Positions 42,672 through 52,800 of a stretch of 64,000 nucleotides of DNA are shown here, one piece after another. Position 1 is the stretch's first letter; every line of letters starts with the position of its first letter. Made by a program: the position numbers and the translations under genes. The stretch comes from DATARR01 sp044868005 (lineage in GTDB: Bacteria; Acidobacteriota; Thermoanaerobaculia; Multivoradales; UBA5704), in contig JBIOVX010000229.1 of NCBI GenBank assembly GCA_044868005.1, positions 15,055 to 79,054 of the forward strand, written 5' to 3'. The notes beneath the pieces are model-generated. The model worked only from the letters and a program-made list of their open reading frames with translations. It had not been told where the DNA came from and ran no database searches.

Positions 42672-45600
42672 ATGCCCTTGCGCCGTCTCTTCGCCGCCGT
42701 TCTCCTGCTTGCCAGCTCCAGCGCCTTTGCGCAGGTCGATCCGTCGCTGTTCCAGGACCTGCGGTGGCGCCTGCTCGGGCCGTTCCGGGCCGGGCGCGTC
42801 CTTGCGGTGGCCGGCGTTCCCGGGCAGCCGGCGCACTTCTACTTCGGCAGCGTCAACGGCGGCGTGTGGGAGACGCACGACGCCGGGCGCACCTGGCAGC
42901 CGATCTTCGATTCGCAGCCGATCGGCTCGATCGGCGCGCTGGCCATCGCTCCCTCGGATCCGAAGGTGATCTACGTCGGCACCGGCGAGGCGGACATGCG
43001 GTCCGACATCGCCCAGGGCGACGGCATGTACAAGTCCGTCGACGGCGGCAAGACGTGGACGCACATCGGCCTCGCCGACTCGCAGCAGATCGGGCGCGTG
43101 CTGGTGCATCCGGAGAACCCGGACGCCGTCTACGTGGCGGCACTCGGGCATCCCTACGGTCCCAACGCCGAGCGCGGCGTGTTCCGCTCGACGGACGGCG
43201 GCAAGAGCTGGAAGAAGGTCCTCGGCAAGGGCGAGGACACCGGCGCCGTCGATCTCGCGTTCGAGCCGGGAAATCCGCGGGTGATCTACGCCGCCCTGTG
43301 GCAGACGCGGCGCACGCCGTGGAACATCTATCCGCCGTCCAACGGCCCCGGCACCGGGCTGTACAAGTCGAGCGACGGCGGCGACACCTGGACGCAGCTC
43401 AGCAAGGGATTGCCGGCGAAGCCCGGACGCATGGGCGTCGCCGTGGCGCCCACGCAGCCGCGGCGGGTGTACGCCATCGTGGACGCCGACGAGGGCGGCA
43501 TGTACCGCTCGGACGATGCCGGTGAGACCTGGACGCGCACCAGCGCCGACGCGCGCATCTGGAACCGCGGCTGGTACTTCGGCGGCGTCACGGTGGAGCC
43601 GAAGAACGCCGACGTCGTCTACTCGTGCAACATCAATCTCTATCGCTCGGAGGACGGCGGCAAGACCTTCGTGCCGGTCAAGGGCGCTCCCGGCGGCGAC
43701 GACTACCACCAGCTCTGGATCGATCCCGAGAGCCCGGAGCGGCGCATCCTCGGCGTGGACCAGGGCACGGTGGTGTCCGTGGACGGCGGCAAGACGTGGA
43801 GCTCGTGGTACAACCAGCCGACCGGCCAGTTCTACCACGTCATCACCGACAACCGCTTCCCCTACTGGGTCTACGGCTCGCAGCAGGACTCCGGAGCCGC
43901 CGGCGTGCCCAGCCGCACCAACACCAACGACGGCATCAATCTCACCAACTTCCGCGAGACGACGGCCGGCGGCGAGAGCGACAACCTGGCGCCGGACCCG
44001 AAAGACCCGGAGGTGATCTTCGGCGGCCGCGTAGACCGGCTCGACCTGCGCACCGGCCAGACGCGCTCGGTGCCGCCGACGCTGGCCTATCCCGATCTCT
44101 ACCGCGTCACCTGGACGCTGCCGCTCGTCTTCTCGCCGCGCGACCCGCGGGTGCTCTACTTCTCGCACCAGCGGCTGTTCCGCACCGACGACGGCGGCGA
44201 GCATTGGACGGTGATCAGTCCGGACCTCACGCGGGAGGACCCCGGCGTGCCGGCCAATCTCGATCCGCCCACGGCGGCGAACCGGCCGGGTCCGGGCACG
44301 CGTTTCGGCGTCATCTACGCCATCGCGCCCTCGCGCCTGGCGGACGGCGACCTCTGGGTGGGCACGGACGACGGCCTGATCTGGCGCACCAGGGACGAGG
44401 GCAAGAACTGGACGAACGTCACGCCGCCGGCGCTCACACCGTGGTCCAAGGTGGGCATCCTCGACGCCTCGCACTTCGACGCCGAGACCGTCTACGCGGC
44501 CGTGGACCGTCACCGGCTCGACGACTTCAAGCCCTACATCTACCGCACCCACGACGGCGGCAAGAGCTGGCAGCTCATCGCGAGCGGCATCCCGGACGGC
44601 AGCTTCGTCAACGCCGTGCGCGAGGACCCGGTGCGCCGCGGCCTCCTCTACGCCGGCACGGAGAAGGGCGTCTACGTCTCCTTCGACGACGGCGATCGCT
44701 GGTGGCCGCTGCAGGCGAACCTGCCGGTGACCTCGGTGCGCGACATCGACGTGCACGGCGACGACGTGGTGATCGCCACTCACGGCCGCGCCTTCTGGGT
44801 GCTGGACGACGTCACGCCGCTGCGGCAGATCACCCCTGCGTCGGCGAACTCGCCGGTCTGGCTGTTCACGCCGGCGAAGGCGATCCGTCTGCGTCCGGCG
44901 GGCTTCACCGGCACGCCCATGCCCCGCGACGAGCCGTTCGCGGCGAATCCGCCGGCCGGCGCGATGTTCGATTACCTTCTGAAGACGGCCGCCACGAAGC
45001 CGGTCACCCTGGAGATCCGCGACGAGCGCGGCGAGCTCGTGCGGCGCTACAGCAGCGCGGACGCGCCGCCGAAGCCGGATCCGGCGAAGATGACCACCGG
45101 GCCGGAGTGGGTGCGGCTCCCCTCCACGCTCGCCGCGACGCCCGGCCATCACCGCTTCGTCTGGCCGCTGCGCTATCCGCCGCTCGGCTCGGACAAGCCC
45201 TATGCCGACGGCGTGTGGGCGCCGCCCGGCCGCTATACCGCCGTGCTCGAGGTGGACGGCGTCCGCCTCACCCAGCCGCTCACCGTGGCGCCCGATCCGC
45301 GCATCTCCCTGCCGCCCGAGGGCTATGCGGCGCAGTTCGCGCTGGCCCGCCGCATCGAAGAGGCGCAGGCCAAGGTCGACAAGGCTTCCGGCGAGGCCGA
45401 CAAGCTGATCGCGGCGCTCGCCGAGCGGCGCAAGGGTGCACGTCCGGACCTCGCCGCCGCCATCGACGCGCTGCAGGCGCGGGCGCTGGAGATCTCCGGC
45501 GCGCTGGTCTCGAAGAATCCGAACCCGCCCTGGTGGCTCTCGCCCACTTCCACCACGAGCCTGCGCTTCCTGAGCGGCGCGCTGGGAAGCCTCGCCGACG

Positions 45601-45770
45601 CCGTGGACGGCTCCGACGACGCCCCCTCGCCGGACGCCGTCGCCGGCTTCGAGAAGCTCCAGACGATGCTGGCTCCCGCGCTGGCCGCCTGGGAGGGGCT
45701 GAAGGCGAAGGAGCTGGCGGCGCTCAATGCGAAGCTGAGGGTGGTGCGGGTGGAGCCGATCCTGCCGTGA
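42672..45770 (+). CDS. Secreted BNR/VPS10-like beta-propeller protein (annotated as glycosyl hydrolase in relatives)
   Basis: 1032 residues with a signal peptide (about 1-20, ending AFAQ). At least ten BNR/Asp-box repeats (for example STDGGKSWKKV, SSDGGDTWTQL, TDDGGEHWTVI, THDGGKSWQLI) form large propellers, as in sortilin/VPS10 and exo-acting glycanases. The C-terminal ~200 residues have an FN3-like part and a helical coiled end (RRIEEAQAKVDKASGEADK). No catalytic acid could be assigned. The ATG at 42672 has GGAGG 7 bases upstream; the ORF's upstream extension is the palindromic array. Confidence 0.85.
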   Translation: MPLRRLFAAVLLLASSSAFAQVDPSLFQDLRWRLLGPFRAGRVLAVAGVPGQPAHFYFGSVNGGVWETHDAGRTWQPIFDSQPIGSIGALAIAPSDPKVIYVGTGEADMRSDIAQGDGMYKSVDGGKTWTHIGLADSQQIGRVLVHPENPDAVYVAALGHPYGPNAERGVFRSTDGGKSWKKVLGKGEDTGAVDLAFEPGNPRVIYAALWQTRRTPWNIYPPSNGPGTGLYKSSDGGDTWTQLSKGLPAKPGRMGVAVAPTQPRRVYAIVDADEGGMYRSDDAGETWTRTSADARIWNRGWYFGGVTVEPKNADVVYSCNINLYRSEDGGKTFVPVKGAPGGDDYHQLWIDPESPERRILGVDQGTVVSVDGGKTWSSWYNQPTGQFYHVITDNRFPYWVYGSQQDSGAAGVPSRTNTNDGINLTNFRETTAGGESDNLAPDPKDPEVIFGGRVDRLDLRTGQTRSVPPTLAYPDLYRVTWTLPLVFSPRDPRVLYFSHQRLFRTDDGGEHWTVISPDLTREDPGVPANLDPPTAANRPGPGTRFGVIYAIAPSRLADGDLWVGTDDGLIWRTRDEGKNWTNVTPPALTPWSKVGILDASHFDAETVYAAVDRHRLDDFKPYIYRTHDGGKSWQLIASGIPDGSFVNAVREDPVRRGLLYAGTEKGVYVSFDDGDRWWPLQANLPVTSVRDIDVHGDDVVIATHGRAFWVLDDVTPLRQITPASANSPVWLFTPAKAIRLRPAGFTGTPMPRDEPFAANPPAGAMFDYLLKTAATKPVTLEIRDERGELVRRYSSADAPPKPDPAKMTTGPEWVRLPSTLAATPGHHRFVWPLRYPPLGSDKPYADGVWAPPGRYTAVLEVDGVRLTQPLTVAPDPRISLPPEGYAAQFALARRIEEAQAKVDKASGEADKLIAALAERRKGARPDLAAAIDALQARALEISGALVSKNPNPPWWLSPTSTTSLRFLSGALGSLADAVDGSDDAPSPDAVAGFEKLQTMLAPALAAWEGLKAKELAALNAKLRVVRVEPILP

Positions 45771-45774
45771 TCGA

Positions 45775-45990
45775 GCACCGCACACCGCCACCAGCCGCTC
45801 CGCGTCGCGGAACGGCAGGGGCCTCAGGAGCACCGCCTCGACGACGGTGAACAGCGCCCTGGCGCCGATGCCCAGCGCCAGCGTCAGCACGGCCACCGTG
45901 GTGAAGCCCGGCCGCCGCGCGAGCGTGCGGAGGCCGAAGCGCAGATCCTGCAGCAGGGTTTTCCATGGGCGGCTCCCTCTGTAGGCGACT
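45775..45990 (-). pseudogene. N-terminal stump of an ADOP/MacB-type ABC permease
   Basis: The minus strand reads KTLLQDLRFGLRTLARRPGF, TTVAVLTLALGIGARALFTVVEA and LLRPLPFRDAERLVAV, the start of the 'acidobacterial duplicated orphan permease' family, normally about 800 residues. It is cut off after about 65 residues where the BNR gene ends, and it also lacks a good start codon. One residue is missing in the usual GANTAIF position. A remnant of gene loss or rearrangement. Confidence 0.65.
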
Positions 45991-46001
45991 ACGAGGGCGG
46001 G

Positions 46002-46022
46002 CGGCGGGACGTTTCAGCGGGC
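46002..46022. repeat. 21-bp direct repeat, left copy
   Basis: CGGCGGGACG followed by TTTCAGCGGGC, identical to 57317-57337 and in the same orientation. It covers the stop of the leftward membrane gene (46014) and lies next to the permease stump. The two copies bracket the 11-kb PKD/RHS operon. Confidence 0.55.
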
Positions 46023-47180
46023 GGGCTTTCCCTCGTACCACTCGTCGAGGAAGCGGAGGCCGCGCTCGACGCAGGGGCCGACCGCCTTCGCCGGACAGTC
46101 TCCGGCCGCCGCCTTGAGATCCTCCCCGAGGACGAAGGCCGACGGCCGGGACGGCAGCTTCCAGCGGGCTATCTCATAGAGGTGGGTCATCTCCGCCAGG
46201 CTCGCCAGCTTCTCATCGCCGAGGAGGTTCTCCCGCTCCAGCAGGACCTCCGTGGCCGAGCGCACGCCGCTGCGCCGGATCTCCGCCTCGGGCAGGTCGA
46301 TCGGCTGCCCCAGGGCGGAGTGGCTGAACGGCTCGACGAAGTTGAAGCGCGCCTCGGGGTCCACGAACCGCCGCAGCACCCAGAGCACCGCCAAACGGTC
46401 GGGCTCGAGGGCGTTCCACGTCGCATAGAGATGCCGGCCCACGTAGGCCGGCGGGGCGGGCGGGATACTCGCGGCGTGGCGGCCGTGGAAGTCCCAGGCC
46501 ACGCCGCCGATCCCCAGCGGCGGCAGGAGCGCCAGGCCGGCGAGGATGCGCAGCCGGTGCGGCTCGTGGCGCAGCCGCTCCCATCCCAGCAGGCCCGCCC
46601 ACAGCGCGGCGCCGTAGACCACGTGGGCGCCCAGGCTGATGGCCACGAACTGCGGCGACATCCGGTAGCCGAAGACCTCGGCGTAGGGCGTCAGCAGCAT
46701 GGTCACTTCCAGCGTCACCCCCCAGGCGACGGCGCTCCACAGCCGCGGCCGGGAGACGAGCACCGCGTACATGAGGCCGAAGCCGATGCCGTTGCACACG
46801 TGATAGCTCCAGCCCGCCAGCTCGGAGCCGAAGGTGGGCGCGGTCTGGCCGAGGAGGAGGGTGCCGAAGTAGGAGATGGCCTTGAACACCGGCACGCCGG
46901 AGGCCGAGATCGGCACCCGCACGAGGTCGTAGAAGAGCGTGGCGAGCGACCCCGCCCACAGGCCGGCCACCACGCGGTCCCGGAGCTCGGCATCGCGTCG
47001 CTGCGCCCAGGCCAGGAAGATCGCCAGGATGGGAAACGCGGGCAGGAGGAGCAGGCTCGTGCCGACCGGCATGCTGGCCACGCCGTAGAAATAGAGCAGC
47101 AGGCTGGCCACCGAAGCGGCGCCGAGCAGGAAAGGCACCCACGCCGCCGGCCTGGCGAGCGGAATCCGCAACGGCTGCAT
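46014..47180 (-). CDS. Polytopic membrane protein, unknown function
   Basis: 388 residues with about seven hydrophobic helices in the first 250 (for example WVPFLLGAASVASLLLYFYGV, TSLLLLPAFPILAIFLAWA, VVYGAALWAGLLGW) and a soluble C-terminal part of about 130 residues (TEVLLERENLLGDEKLASLAEMTHLYEIARW). It ends the seven-gene operon that starts with the PKD-repeat protein. No transporter or enzyme motif recognised. Starts 4 bases after the previous gene's stop. Confidence 0.6.
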   Translation of the reverse strand: MQPLRIPLARPAAWVPFLLGAASVASLLLYFYGVASMPVGTSLLLLPAFPILAIFLAWAQRRDAELRDRVVAGLWAGSLATLFYDLVRVPISASGVPVFKAISYFGTLLLGQTAPTFGSELAGWSYHVCNGIGFGLMYAVLVSRPRLWSAVAWGVTLEVTMLLTPYAEVFGYRMSPQFVAISLGAHVVYGAALWAGLLGWERLRHEPHRLRILAGLALLPPLGIGGVAWDFHGRHAASIPPAPPAYVGRHLYATWNALEPDRLAVLWVLRRFVDPEARFNFVEPFSHSALGQPIDLPEAEIRRSGVRSATEVLLERENLLGDEKLASLAEMTHLYEIARWKLPSRPSAFVLGEDLKAAAGDCPAKAVGPCVERGLRFLDEWYEGKPAR

Positions 47181-47184
47181 ACGG

Positions 47185-48297
47185 CTACTCCGCCACCACC
47201 TGGACCTTGCGGCTGGCCACCCCCACCTGGCCCTTGAAGCTGGATATGTTGACCGTGAGGACGTGCTCTCCGGGAGGGAACTGCTGGAGCTCCCACCGCC
47301 AGGTGAACGGCAAGTGCCCTCGCTCCGCCTCCGCGAAGAAGACGTTGTCGACGAAGAAGATGACCTCGAACTGATCTTTGAAGAGGTCCTCCCGGTCCGC
47401 GGCATCGACGTCGACCCGCACCGTGACTTCCTTCTTCACCGTGGGGACCTTCGCGTCGCCGGCCTGCGGGAACGTCATCGCAACCCGCGGCGCCCGCGCC
47501 CAGGCCGGCGGCACCAACCCCTCCGGCCGCTGCCGCGCCTGCAGCTCCGGCGTGGCCTTGCGTTGAGCCTTGCGGGGCCGGTTCTTCGCCGGGCCCAGCT
47601 TGTAGTCCCGGTACGCCGGCTCCTTGCTGCCGAAGGCGATCACCGTGGCGTCCGGCAGGGTCACATAGGTGATGAGGACGTTGAATCCGGGCCGGCTCCG
47701 GAGGTCGATGAGGTCATCCTCGTCCCGGCCGTCCCAATACTCGGTGACGGAGCCTTCGGGCCGCGGCTTCCAGTCCACCAGGGTCTTGAGCATCGGGCCG
47801 TTGTGCAGGCCGAGCCGGATGAGCACGCGCGCGGCGGCGGGCAGCCGGTAACTCATCGTGCCCGCGGAGCGGTCGAAGCGGGCGTTGGTGAGGTCGCCCA
47901 CCACGCCGCCGGAAGAAGTCGTGGGATCGTAGATCCCGCCGGAGGCCGTCTCGACGGTGAACAGGTACGCCTCGTCGGGCACGACGCGGCCTTCGAGGTC
48001 CTTGCCGTCCCACTTCTCCCGGTGCGCGCCGGCCGGCCGCTTCTCGCCGTCGACCAGCACCCGCATCAGGCCCTCGTCGGGATCGTAGACCCGCACCCAG
48101 ACGCGGTCGGCCGCCGCCAACCGGTACGAGATCTCCACGTCCTCTCCCTGGCTCGGATTGAAGGAGGTCCGGCTCAGCGCGACGTCCGCGACGGCGGCCC
48201 CCTTGGCGCCCGGCGGGGCCGCGAACGCCGGACCGCAGAGGACGAGAGAGAGGAGAAGCGAGGCCGCGGCCGCGAGCTGGCGAGGGATCTGCTGCAC
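47185..48297 (-). CDS. Secreted protein with FlgD/Ig-like domains
   Basis: 370 residues with a signal peptide (about 1-26). Two FlgD-like Ig domains follow: DVALSRTSFNPSQGEDVEISYRL with a KWDGKDLEGRVVPDEAYLF end, and SYRLPAAARVLIRL with YWDGRDEDD. A third beta-rich C-terminal region (VTVRVDVDAADREDL..., ELQQFPPGEHVLTVNI) completes it. These domains help assemble or cap surface structures. Starts 4 bases after the TolB-like gene. Confidence 0.7.
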   Translation of the reverse strand: MQQIPRQLAAAASLLLSLVLCGPAFAAPPGAKGAAVADVALSRTSFNPSQGEDVEISYRLAAADRVWVRVYDPDEGLMRVLVDGEKRPAGAHREKWDGKDLEGRVVPDEAYLFTVETASGGIYDPTTSSGGVVGDLTNARFDRSAGTMSYRLPAAARVLIRLGLHNGPMLKTLVDWKPRPEGSVTEYWDGRDEDDLIDLRSRPGFNVLITYVTLPDATVIAFGSKEPAYRDYKLGPAKNRPRKAQRKATPELQARQRPEGLVPPAWARAPRVAMTFPQAGDAKVPTVKKEVTVRVDVDAADREDLFKDQFEVIFFVDNVFFAEAERGHLPFTWRWELQQFPPGEHVLTVNISSFKGQVGVASRKVQVVAE

Positions 48298-48301
48298 TCA
48301 T

Positions 48302-49192
48302 CTACCTCCAGTCAGCGTCCCGGAGCTCTGCGGTCTCGGCGCCGAAGGGCGCGGCGCCCGCGCCGTCGGCCCCCACGAGCCAGAGGCCCTGCTTGCCGTC
48401 GGCGCTCCGGGTGTAAAGGATCTTGCGTCCGTCCGGCGACCACGCCGGCCACGTCTTGGTGCCAGGGCCCGAGGTGACCTGCCGCAGTCCGCTGCCGTCG
48501 GGGCGCACCACCCAGATGTCGAACTCGCCGCCGCGGTCGGAGGCGAAGGCGATCCACTGTCCGTCCGGCGACCAGTCGGGATGGATGTCCTGGTGAGTGC
48601 CCGGCACGAGCAGGCTCGGTACGCCGGAAGCGAGGTCCATCACCCAGAGCTGGCGCACCACGCGGACGCCGGACTGCCGGAGGGAGATGACGATCCCCGA
48701 GCTGTAGGCGAGGAGGCGGCCGTCCGGAGAGACGTCCGGCTCGTCCTGGTTGCCGGTGTGGGTGACCAGGGGCCGGATGTCACGGAGAGCGTTCTGGGTG
48801 ACCAGGATGTCCGAGTCCTCGCCGGACGTGCTCGCCAGATAGCGAACGAACACCAGCTCGCCCGACTTCGGATCCCAGGCCGGCCGCCCCGCGGTGCCGG
48901 TGCCGGTCTTCACCGTCTGGCAGCCCGCTTGGCCTTCGAGGGCGCAGACCAGGATCCCCTGCCCCGCCACCTCGAAGGCCACCCGCTTACCGTCCGGCGA
49001 CAGGGCGGGAGCGGAAGCGTCCGCGCCGAGGTCGCCGCCGACGACTTTCGGAGCGGACGAGGGGCTGTCCTGATACAGGACCTGCCAGAGGCCGTCGCGG
49101 AGGGCGGTGTAGGCCACACCGGCCCCGGCCGGCATTGCGGAGGCGGCGAGGCCCAACCCCGCGAGGATGCCGAGAACACGACCGCGCATCAT
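48302..49192 (-). CDS. TolB-like PD40 beta-propeller, secreted
   Basis: About 296 residues with a signal peptide (1-24, ending AGAG). PD40/WD40-like blades recur: APALSPDGKRVAFEVAG, EPDVSPDGRLLAYSSG, HPDWSPDGQWIAFASDRGGEFDIWVV, WPAWSPDGRKILYTRS. TolB-type propellers are periplasmic scaffolds. The ATG at 49192 overlaps the upstream gene's stop (ATGA). Part of the PKD/RHS operon. Confidence 0.75.
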   Translation of the reverse strand: MMRGRVLGILAGLGLAASAMPAGAGVAYTALRDGLWQVLYQDSPSSAPKVVGGDLGADASAPALSPDGKRVAFEVAGQGILVCALEGQAGCQTVKTGTGTAGRPAWDPKSGELVFVRYLASTSGEDSDILVTQNALRDIRPLVTHTGNQDEPDVSPDGRLLAYSSGIVISLRQSGVRVVRQLWVMDLASGVPSLLVPGTHQDIHPDWSPDGQWIAFASDRGGEFDIWVVRPDGSGLRQVTSGPGTKTWPAWSPDGRKILYTRSADGKQGLWLVGADGAGAAPFGAETAELRDADWR

Positions 49193-49785
49193 TTCCCGTA
49201 GAGGACCTCTTCGGTGACCAGGATCCAGTGGTAGACGGTGGGAATCCCGCCCTGCTCGAACTCGCGCTCGTCGGCGTCGGAGCCGTCGATCTCGTAGACC
49301 GGCTCCTCTCCGGGCCGGACGACCAGCTCCGTATCGTCCAGGTTGGTGCCGATGCGGAGGAATTCCCGCCGGTACCGGGAACGTCCCGCGTCCTCGCGCG
49401 AGAGGCGCGCCTCTCCTGCCACGGCCTGCACGACGGAGCAGGTGGAGAACAGCTCGCGCACGAGGTCGGGCAGATCGCCGGGCAGGGCCCCGTCGACCGG
49501 CTCTCGCGCGCACTCGAAACGGCTGGAGTCCTCCAGGGCGGCCAGGGCCCGCCGCTTCGCTTCGGCAAGCGGCAGGCTCTTGATCTCGGACACCTTCTGA
49601 TGCATCCCGCTGAGGGGCTTCGGTCGGCTACTCTTTTTCCACAAGGCCACGGCGGCTCCTCCCACCAGCAGAGCTGCCACCGGAACCGAGACCGCCAGGG
49701 GCACACCCCAGACGTCCCAGGCCAGGTAGCCGACGAATCCTATCCCCAGCAGCACGCTGAGGAGAAACTGGAGCCGTGGCGACAT
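49189..49785 (-). CDS. Membrane protein downstream of the RHS gene, candidate immunity protein
   Basis: 198 residues. Two N-terminal hydrophobic segments (about 5-23 and 30-48) precede a soluble domain of about 140 residues containing FLRIGTNLDDTELVVRPGEEPVYEIDG. That stretch resembles the SUKH/SMI1-like immunity fold, but the match is weak. It starts 15 bases after the RHS gene with its HNH-like tip, the usual place for an immunity gene. Overlaps the TolB-like gene by 4 bases. Confidence 0.5.
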   Translation of the reverse strand: MSPRLQFLLSVLLGIGFVGYLAWDVWGVPLAVSVPVAALLVGGAAVALWKKSSRPKPLSGMHQKVSEIKSLPLAEAKRRALAALEDSSRFECAREPVDGALPGDLPDLVRELFSTCSVVQAVAGEARLSREDAGRSRYRREFLRIGTNLDDTELVVRPGEEPVYEIDGSDADEREFEQGGIPTVYHWILVTEEVLYGK

Positions 49786-49800
49786 CCCGCTCGCCCCGGC

Positions 49801-52800
49801 TCAGTTGCAACCGCAATCCCGCAGCGCGTTGGCGGCGGCGCGGCCGCCCGTCATGCCCGGATTCACCGCCCTCCGCGCCAGCTCCTCCATCTGCCGCAGC
49901 CGGCGGTGCGCGGCGAGGTGCTCCGCCTTGGTCAGCAGCTCGGTATTCCAACGGCCGCTGTGGATCCACGCCGGCAACCCGCCCGTCGGGAAGAGCGTGG
50001 GGGCACCGCCGGGATGACCGAACAGCGGGTTGATGTGATGGAGCTGTCTGCCCTCGCGGGCGATGTTCGCCGTCATGCGGGCGGCCTCGCGGCGCACCTC
50101 CGAGCGCACGGCGTTCTTCGCCATGTTCTTCAGCAGCGCCGATCCGCCGGTGGCGGCGATCTCGGCTGCGATCTCGGTGTACTCGCCTCCCTTGTACCAG
50201 CCGCTGCACTTGTCGACGACGTCGTTGATGCCCATCTGCTCGCGGATCCAGTCGGTGAGACCGAAGGTCAGGGAGTCGCCGAATCCGGCCGCGAAGTTGG
50301 ACAGGTTCTCCAACCAGTCCAGACCCATGGGATCCGTGAGGTTGACCGGATCGTTGTTGGCGTAGCCGTAGAGGTTGAGGTCCGACGACGTGATGTGGAG
50401 CGGATCCTCCTGCAGGAAGCGGCCGATCTGCGGATCGAGGTAGCGGGCGCGATAGAAGTACAGACCGCTCTCGGCGTCGAGCTCCCGGCCGGTGAACAGG
50501 AAGGGATTCGCGATGCTGCCGGTCTGCTCGACGACGCGGCCGAACGAGTCGTAGGTGTAGGTCTGGACGACGGAGCCGGAGGCGTCCGCGAGACCGCGCA
50601 CCGAGCCGAGCCCGTCCGTCAGGTAGAAGTACCAGTTGCCTCCCCGCTGCATGGCGAGAGGCTCGTCGAGGCCGTTGCCGTGGGTGTAGCGGGCGACGAC
50701 GGCGTTGCTGCCATCGAGCTCTTGCAAGATCCGCTCGCCGTCGTAGATATAGCGGGTCACCGCGCCGTTGACGTTCTTCTCGATCCGCCGGCCCAGGCCG
50801 TCATAGAAGTAGGAAACGGCAGTGCCGTTGGGCAGCGCGATCCCGACCAGTTGATTGCCGGCGTTGTAGGTGAACGTCGTCTGCTCGCCGGTGGCGCGGC
50901 GGGTCTTGCGGATCATGTTGCCGTTGGCGTCGTAGGTGTAGTCGAAGCCGGCGTCGGCGAGCAGCCGGTTCGTCGCGCTGTGGCTGTAGGAAGCGGAAAG
51001 GTGCGACGACAGCCGGTTGCCGATCGGGTCGTAGGTGAAGAACTCGTCGGGGTTCTGGACCTGCGGATGGGTGGCGCCGGTCAGACGCCCCAACGCGTCA
51101 TAGGTGAAGGTATGCAGCCCGGCCGCTTCCGTCATCGTCAGCCGCTGCCCGCGCCCGTCGTAGGTGTAATCGAAGCGCGCGAGCTCGGCGCTCCCGCGCT
51201 GGTGCACCAAGCTGGTCAGCCGGCCGCCGGCGTCATAGGCGAGGAGCGAGCTGACGCCGTTCGGCAGATCGACGCGGGAGATCCGTGAGTCCGCATCGTA
51301 GGAGTAGGCGGTGCTCTGCTGCTGCGGATCGGTGATCCGGGTCGTCCGCCCCAGCAGGTCGTAGGCGTACGCGGTGACTCCTCCCTGCGGGTCGACCATG
51401 GTGATGCGGTTGCCGCGAGCGTCGTAGGTGTAGCCGATGCTCGTCGCCGGCTGATGCGCGGTGGCGCCCGTGGCCGCCGCGATCAACTGGCCCATCGCGT
51501 CGTAGGTGAACGTGAGATTGCTGTTGTTGTTGCGGATCGAGACGACGTTGCCCGACGAATCGTAGGTGTAGTTGATGACGTCGTCCACCGTCGTCTTCTG
51601 AGTCAGCCGGTCGGCCGCATCGTAAACCGCCTGGGTCAACTGGCCCTTGGCGTCCACCGTCGAGATCAGGTTTCCCTTGACGTCATAGGCGAACGTCCGC
51701 GACTGGCCCTGCGCGTTGGTGACCTTCTTCAGGCGCCGGAAGGCGTCGTACTCGAAGAGGTAGGTGCCGCCGTTGACGTCCCGGAGGGAGAGCATGTTCC
51801 CTGCGGCGTCGTAGGTGTAGGCCGTCTCGTGGCCGAGCGGATCGATCACCCTGGCGAGGTGGCCGGCCGTGTCGTAGTCGTAGGTGCTGGTGCCGCCTTC
51901 GGCATCGCGGAGCGAAGTCAGCCGGCCCAGGATGTCGTAGGTGAAGCTCTGGGTGCGGCCCGCCGAATCCCTCACCTGCGTGAGATAGCCGTACTGGTCG
52001 TAGGTGAAGGTCGAGGTCTTCCCCGTGCTGTCCGTGAAGCTGGTGCGCAGGCCGCGGGAATCATAGGCGGATTGATTGGCCCGCCCCGTCGAATCGGTGA
52101 ACCGGGTCAGATTTCCCCGCGCGTCGTACACCAGGCTGGTGGCGGCTCCGGTCGGATCGGTGAGCGAGGTCGGCAGGTTGAGCGTCGCGTCCCAGGTGAA
52201 GCGGGCCACCTTGCCGAACGGATCGGTGACGGCGACCAGGTTGTTCCCCGCGTCGTATTGCATCAGCGTCGTATTGCCGTTCTTGTCCGTGATCGAGGTG
52301 ACGTTCGAACGCTCGTCGAAGGTCCGGCTCACGCTCTTGCCCAGCGGATCGATCGATTGAATGACGGCGCCCTTGCTGTTGTAGACGAGCGTCCAGTTGT
52401 TGCCGCGGGGATCGCGCTTGACCGTCCGGCTCTGGGCCGGGTTGTAGGTGACGGTCCAGGTGCCGCCTCCCTCGAGGTAGGTCCTGACCCGCCCCTCGGT
52501 GTCGTAGGTCACGCGCTGGACCACCCCGGCGCCGGGCTCGGTAACCGTCAAGAGGTTGTGATTCGCGTCATAGGTGTAGACCGTGGCGCCGCCGGCGGGA
52601 TCGATCGCCCGGATCAGGTTGCCGCTGCTGTCGTAGACGTAGTTGTAGATCCGCCCGGCCGGATCGACGACGCTGGCGATCCTGCCGTTGGCGCCCTTGT
52701 TGAGACGCACCGTGCGCCCGGCACCGTCCGCGATGGTGGTCATGAAGCCGGTGGCGTCGTAGGAGAGAGTCAACGTGTTGCCGTTGCGGTCCGCGAGGGA

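Noticed and set aside
42657..45896. 1079-codon minus-strand frame opposite the BNR protein
   Set aside because: Shadow, except that its first ~35 residues include part of the permease stump, annotated separately.
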